From: Desulfonatronum sp.
Lineage (GTDB): Bacteria > Desulfobacterota > Desulfovibrionia > Desulfovibrionales > Desulfonatronaceae
Direction: 5' to 3'
NCBI GenBank assembly: GCA_011049455.1
Contig: DSBL01000008.1
Location: 1 to 56,482, forward strand
Length of the DNA stretch: 56,482 bases
The notes under the pieces are model-generated. The model ran no database searches. It had not been told where the DNA came from and worked only from the letters and a program-made list of their open reading frames with translations. The position numbers and the translations under genes were made by a program. Of this stretch, positions 52,839 to 56,482 are shown in pieces (position 1 is the stretch's first letter; each line of letters begins with the position of its first letter).

Positions 52839-54273
52839 CCCGGGCGCCCTTGGCCTTTTTGTATTTGGGCAACCGCAGGAGGCTGCTCGTGCCCGTGTCC
52901 GCATTGCTTTCCAAATGCAGCTCTCCGCCCAGGTCAATGATGATCTTGCGGGTCATGGCCAGTTCCAGGCTGGTGAACGGGTTAAAGGGATGTTCCAGGA
53001 CTTCGCGGGGCAGTCCTTCTCCTGTATCCGTCACTTCCACAACGACGTTGTCCACGCCGTTATGGGTGCGGATGTCGAGATATCCTCCCTGGGGCATAGT
53101 GGACAAGGCGTTTTTGATCAAATTGAGCAGGCATTGTTTGATTAATTCAGGGTCTCCCAGCACCAGATCGAGATCATCGGCCAAAAACAGCCTGGTGCGA
53201 ACTTCTGGAGCATCCTTCCCGAAATCAATGAGCTCCAGGACCTGTCGGATCAGGCTGTTGATCTCCACGGAAACCTTGGCCGCATCCAGTTGGCGAGAAA
53301 AATTGATAAAAGTTCGCAAAATATTGTCCAGCCTGGTTGATTCCTTCAGAATTATCTGAATCTTCTGCATGCTGGTGGAATCCAGATTCGGCGTACGCAG
53401 CAGGGTATTGGCAAACCCGCCGATGGCAAACAATGGATTGCGGATTTCATGGGCGATATAGGTTGAGAACTCTCCGATGGCTGCGTATTTTTCCGCCGTC
53501 TGTAGTCTGTGAACCATGGATGAAAGATTTCTGCCCAGTTGGCTGAGCTCGTCGTCGCCGCGAATGGTGAAGTCCGCGGTGTAATTGCCCTGACGGATTT
53601 CCCGACTGATTTTGGACAATTCTCCAATCCGGTTCAAAAGCCTGTGGCGCAGATAAAACAGCATGGTCGTCAAAAGGATAACCAGGCAGCCCAAGGCCAG
53701 CCCCCCTCCATACATCTGCATGGTCCGCAGCTTTTCGAAATCCGGATGCATGTCCTGAAACTCAAAAAGCGCGCCCAAAATGGGCTGGCTGGTCCCATGA
53801 CAATGGTGGCATTCAGAATTGTTGGCAATGCTGCGCACCCGTAAATAATATGGTCGCCCTTCCAGCTCCAGAAGCACACCGGCATCCATTCCGAGCTTCA
53901 GGCTTTGCTCCAGCATGCCCTCGATTTTTTCATGATCATACAAATCGAGAAGATCCTCGCGCAGCACTCCGGATTCCGTGGAATACGTTATGTTGCCACG
54001 AAAATCAGTCATATGCGTCAGGATGTCCCCATACAACTCACCTGCAATACGAAACTGTTCGTGAGTGCCTTGGTTGTCGCCTCGGCGCATGGGGCCGTCG
54101 ATAAGCATGCTCAAAAGATCGGAGACCCTCAGACCAAGGCGATCGATCTGGTGAATGGTGATCTGTCGCATCCAGTAGGAATTGGCCACAAAAAGGCACA
54201 AAAAGGCCATCGCCGTCAGCATGGAAACCAGTCCAAGAATCTTAATGCCCAGCGAAAGTTGAAGCCTTTTCAT
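52831..54273 (-). CDS. Membrane sensor histidine kinase with CxxCH heme motif
   Basis: The 480-residue kinase has helix 1 (8-32), a periplasmic domain (33-185), helix 2 (186-207), HAMP (about 208-262), HisKA with H275 in STYIAHEIRNP and an HATPase domain. The periplasmic part contains C155-H-H-C158-H159, a c-type heme-binding CxxCH, so it may sense redox state or gas. The ATPase domain lacks a perfect G2 box. An alternative ATG at 54330 forms ATGA with the upstream gene. No response regulator adjoins it. It shares its kinase core with the next gene, pointing to tandem duplication. Confidence 0.88.
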   Translation of the reverse strand: MKRLQLSLGIKILGLVSMLTAMAFLCLFVANSYWMRQITIHQIDRLGLRVSDLLSMLIDGPMRRGDNQGTHEQFRIAGELYGDILTHMTDFRGNITYSTESGVLREDLLDLYDHEKIEGMLEQSLKLGMDAGVLLELEGRPYYLRVRSIANNSECHHCHGTSQPILGALFEFQDMHPDFEKLRTMQMYGGGLALGCLVILLTTMLFYLRHRLLNRIGELSKISREIRQGNYTADFTIRGDDELSQLGRNLSSMVHRLQTAEKYAAIGEFSTYIAHEIRNPLFAIGGFANTLLRTPNLDSTSMQKIQIILKESTRLDNILRTFINFSRQLDAAKVSVEINSLIRQVLELIDFGKDAPEVRTRLFLADDLDLVLGDPELIKQCLLNLIKNALSTMPQGGYLDIRTHNGVDNVVVEVTDTGEGLPREVLEHPFNPFTSLELAMTRKIIIDLGGELHLESNADTGTSSLLRLPKYKKAKGARDA

Positions 54274-54326
54274 GACGTTTTCCCATAATTCATTGCGCCA
54301 AGTCCGGCATCCTTGCTCTGCCCTGC

Positions 54327-55862
54327 TCATCCCGCCGGCTGGAGTAAAACATACGGGGGCAGGAGCATGGTCACTGTAGTGCCCAGTCCGACCTGACTTT
54401 CCAGCCGCAAAAAACCGCCCAGATCCCCGATGATCTTCTTGGTCATGGCCAGTCCAAGGCCTGATCCCCCACCTGTTTTTTTTGTGGTGAAAAAGGGGTT
54501 GAAAATCATATCTTGTACTTCGCTGGGAATCCCCACGCCCGTATCCTTCACCGTCACTCGGACATGGTGGGACTCCATGCCAGAACTGACTGTCAATGAT
54601 CCTCCCGCGGGCATCGCTTCAAGCGCATTTTTCACCAGGTTGATCAAGCACTGTTTGAGCAGTTCCGCATCTCCCCGGACCTTGGCGACATCCTCGGCCA
54701 GTTGGATGTCTATGGCGACTCCGCGCTCCTTGCAGCCGATTCCCAGAAGCTGAACAGTCTCCAAAATGATTGTGTTCACATCCACTTCCGCGCTGGCAGC
54801 CGCGGTCGGGCGCGCAAAATTGATAATGCTCTTCAAAATATTGTCCAATCGCTTGGATTCTTCCAGGATGATCCGCACCTTTTCCCTGGCTCCCACAGTC
54901 AATTCAGGGGCGCGCAGCAGCGCATTGGCAAATCCTCCGATGGCGAACAAGGGGTTGCGGATTTCATGAGCGATATAGGTGGACAATTCTCCGATGGCCG
55001 CCAATTTTTCAGCCTGCTGCAGGCGCTTCTCCATCTCCGTTCGCAAGGTGGCGTCCCTGCGGACCTCGATCACCTTTTGCACCTCACCCTGCTTGTTGAA
55101 AATGGGATAGGTGCGGATTTGATGATAATGCGCCTGCCCCTCTGGATCCACCCAGGTTTGCAAAGATTCCGCCCTCCGTCCCTGAAGCAGTGTGGTGCGC
55201 AGAGGGCAGTCGGGATCATCGGTCCTGCAATGGTTGTGATGCGTGCCTGAGGAAATCTCCCAGCAAAACTTGCGTAAAATTTCCTTCTTTTCCTTGCCAA
55301 GGCGCCTGCAAACATGTTTGTTCACATCCAGCACCCGGCCTTTGGCGTCCAGCAAAAAGACGTCGTCGTTCATTTCATCCATCACCGCGTTCAGGAGGGA
55401 TTGCTGTCCCAGCAGATCCACCTTGCATTTGCTCGACATCTCAAACATGATCAACAGGCCGCAGAGAAAAACCGCCGAGGTATGATCAAGAATGGCGATG
55501 TCCGGTGAAACAACTCGACGCAATTCGCGCAACAAATCAGGCTGGTTGGTCAATTCAATGAGCAGATTGATCCCAGGATGGGCCTGGAGCATTTCTTGAT
55601 AGGTTTCATGCCGGACGACTCCCAGGGCATTAAGCTTGTTCAGGGCTTCCGGGCAGATGTTCGAGGCTACGCAAGCAACCAGATGCAGTCGGGGGAAAAA
55701 GTCTTCCAACCCAGGACGAGCCATGAGTTCCAAAATGGACTCAAAACCAGGGCCAATGCCGACAACCCCGATGTAAAAATCCCTTGCCGCCTGCTCCAAA
55801 ATGCAGACCGTGTCATGTTCCGGGTATACGCTGTTCACGAAATCCCTTGTCCTTGCACGCAT
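54327..55862 (-). CDS. Soluble PAS-domain sensor histidine kinase with Rossmann-like N-terminus
   Basis: The 511-residue protein has no membrane helix predicted with confidence. Its N-terminal ~145 residues (with IGVVGIGPGFESILEL at 31) resemble a nucleotide-binding Rossmann fold. A PAS domain (about 152-275) has cysteines C200, C212 and C219 in a spaced CW...CR...CPL pattern common in sulfate-reducer kinases. HisKA with H299 (STYIAHEIRNP) and HATPase with GGGSGLGLAMTKK follow. The kinase core closely matches the next gene. Its product may sense a nucleotide or a metal/redox signal; unproven. Confidence 0.88.
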   Translation of the reverse strand: MRARTRDFVNSVYPEHDTVCILEQAARDFYIGVVGIGPGFESILELMARPGLEDFFPRLHLVACVASNICPEALNKLNALGVVRHETYQEMLQAHPGINLLIELTNQPDLLRELRRVVSPDIAILDHTSAVFLCGLLIMFEMSSKCKVDLLGQQSLLNAVMDEMNDDVFLLDAKGRVLDVNKHVCRRLGKEKKEILRKFCWEISSGTHHNHCRTDDPDCPLRTTLLQGRRAESLQTWVDPEGQAHYHQIRTYPIFNKQGEVQKVIEVRRDATLRTEMEKRLQQAEKLAAIGELSTYIAHEIRNPLFAIGGFANALLRAPELTVGAREKVRIILEESKRLDNILKSIINFARPTAAASAEVDVNTIILETVQLLGIGCKERGVAIDIQLAEDVAKVRGDAELLKQCLINLVKNALEAMPAGGSLTVSSGMESHHVRVTVKDTGVGIPSEVQDMIFNPFFTTKKTGGGSGLGLAMTKKIIGDLGGFLRLESQVGLGTTVTMLLPPYVLLQPAG

Positions 55863-56205
55863 TCTAAGGGTTAGGGGTCAAGGTTCACACTTTTAGATCC
55901 ACGGTTGCGGCACGAAATTCGAGCGAAAATGACGAAGGCGAACAAACCGGCTGCAACTTTCAATAATTTCCCGTGAAGAAAATGTCGCCCAACAAGTCAT
56001 GGCCGGGAAAGCCAACGGCAAAAAACAACGTTTATGGTCCCGGTTGTCGTTGAAAAAATGAAACCTTCTTGCAGTGCAATTTTTCTCTTTTTATTGAAAA
56101 CATCTTTTGCATCAACATGGGAGTTGTTGCATGCCGATTAACCGTGCTGCCAAATGTCCAAAAAACCGTGCATCGTAAGCTCTAATCCCTTGCCCACTTA
56201 AGCAT
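55863..56205. other. Intergenic region, 343 bases, divergent promoters expected
   Basis: It lies between the minus-strand kinase and plus-strand rimO. A stretch from about 56075 to 56130 is AT-rich, including TATTGAAAACATC, and could hold a rimO promoter. I see no clear -10/-35 pair, terminator or repeat. Confidence 0.4.
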
Positions 56206-56482
56206 ATGTGTCCCGCGAATTCAAGCGCATTCAACCCCTCGACGCCCGCATGCACCCGCCCCGATGCAAATCCGGCCGTGTACTGCATCAGCCTGGGATG
56301 CCCCAAAAACCGGGTGGACACGGAAAACATGCTCGCCTCCCTGGGGGTGCTGTGTCCGGTGGATGATATCGGCAAGGCCGAAATCGTGCTGATCAATACC
56401 TGCGGATTTATAGCCCCGGCAGCGAGAGAATCCACGCAGACCATCCTGGAAACCGCCCTGCGCATTCAAGGTATTAAACCCA
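56206..56482 (+). CDS. rimO: Ribosomal protein S12 methylthiotransferase RimO, N-terminal part
   Basis: The frame is open to the end of the window (92 full codons). After about 24 unconserved residues the protein reads YCISLGCPKNRVDTENMLAS, then LINTCGFIAPAARESTQTIL, the N-terminal UPF0004 domain whose cysteines hold the auxiliary cluster. The radical-SAM motif would be beyond the edge. RimO adds a methylthio group to an Asp of S12. The ATG at 56206 has no good ribosome site; a GTG at 56278 would start closer to the conserved region. Confidence 0.85.
   Translation, partial: MCPANSSAFNPSTPACTRPDANPAVYCISLGCPKNRVDTENMLASLGVLCPVDDIGKAEIVLINTCGFIAPAARESTQTILETALRIQGIKP

Noticed and set aside
56100-56140. 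Sigma-54 promoter (GG-N10-GC) upstream of rimO
   Set aside because: The nearest GG and GC pair is two bases too close, and the flanking TGGCAC/TTGC pattern is absent.
56112-56465. Minus-strand open frame at the right edge
   Set aside because: It is antisense to the rimO start, whose protein motifs are unmistakable.

Overview
The window is a gene-dense, GC-rich chromosomal segment with no phage, insertion sequence or CRISPR array. The gene set points to an anaerobic, sulfate-reducer-like member of the Desulfovibrionales/Desulfobacterota. Indicators are Rex, HndA/HydB-type flavoprotein subunits with an Nfn-type transhydrogenase, IorAB, a TAXI-type TRAP transporter, a two-gene SufC-SufB/D system, heptose (LPS) genes, and histidine kinases with sulfate-reducer-style cysteine-bearing PAS or c-heme sensor domains. 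This placement is inferred from gene content, not from a database search.

Layout. 1-1325: tail of atpE, a strong terminator, then rex (with a candidate Rex operator) and rfaE2. 1451-4596: trpB2 and a GNAT-acetylpolyamine-deacetylase fusion. 4703-7741 (minus): phosphoesterase, glutaminyl cyclase, a compact CPBP protease, a tandem USP and YjbQ. 7943-15812 (minus): a six-gene redox operon encoding NuoE-like, NuoF/HydB-like, a NuoG-NfnA fusion, NfnB, a Tat-exported Fe-S protein and a cytochrome-b-like membrane protein. 16053-19438: a CobD-CobQ fusion and zupT. 19799-23981: a small Cys-rich protein, lipA, aguB, aguA and lipB. 24151-28529: an SH3 protein, a Tat/lipobox M48 protease, a CHASE2 adenylate cyclase and a DUF3108-like protein. 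28566-30510: a Ste24-type protease between two inverted copies of a ~182-bp imperfect palindrome. 30681-33089: thpR and a LysM/SPOR protein. 33201-37958 (minus): a sigma-54 activator, iorB, iorA and a TPR protein. 38205-40070: rpoZ, dnaJ and moaC. 40079-41489 (minus): hisF and hisH. 41694-45969: hldD and a TAXI-TRAP system with an intercistronic hairpin. 46079-49207: trmL, tRNA-Val(CAC), the two-gene SUF system and a YdjM-like membrane protein. 49284-55862 (minus): a CsgG-like lipoprotein, an AMIN/amidase_3 amidase, rdgB and two paralogous histidine kinases. 56206-end: start of rimO.

How the genes fit together. The most notable unit is 7943-15812. It joins the NADH-oxidising flavoprotein half of an HndABC/HydABC- or complex-I-type machine to a complete Nfn transhydrogenase by covalent fusion, and it ends with two genes that look like a membrane/periplasm quinone or cytochrome module. 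This suggests a multi-cofactor NAD(H)/NADP(H)/ferredoxin (possibly bifurcating) complex, but its catalysis and topology cannot be read from sequence. A secondary theme is polyamines: agmatine to putrescine (aguA/aguB), and a single polypeptide carrying both an acetyltransferase and an acetylpolyamine-amidohydrolase-like domain. Rex, the tandem kinases and the sigma-54 activator are the recognisable regulators.
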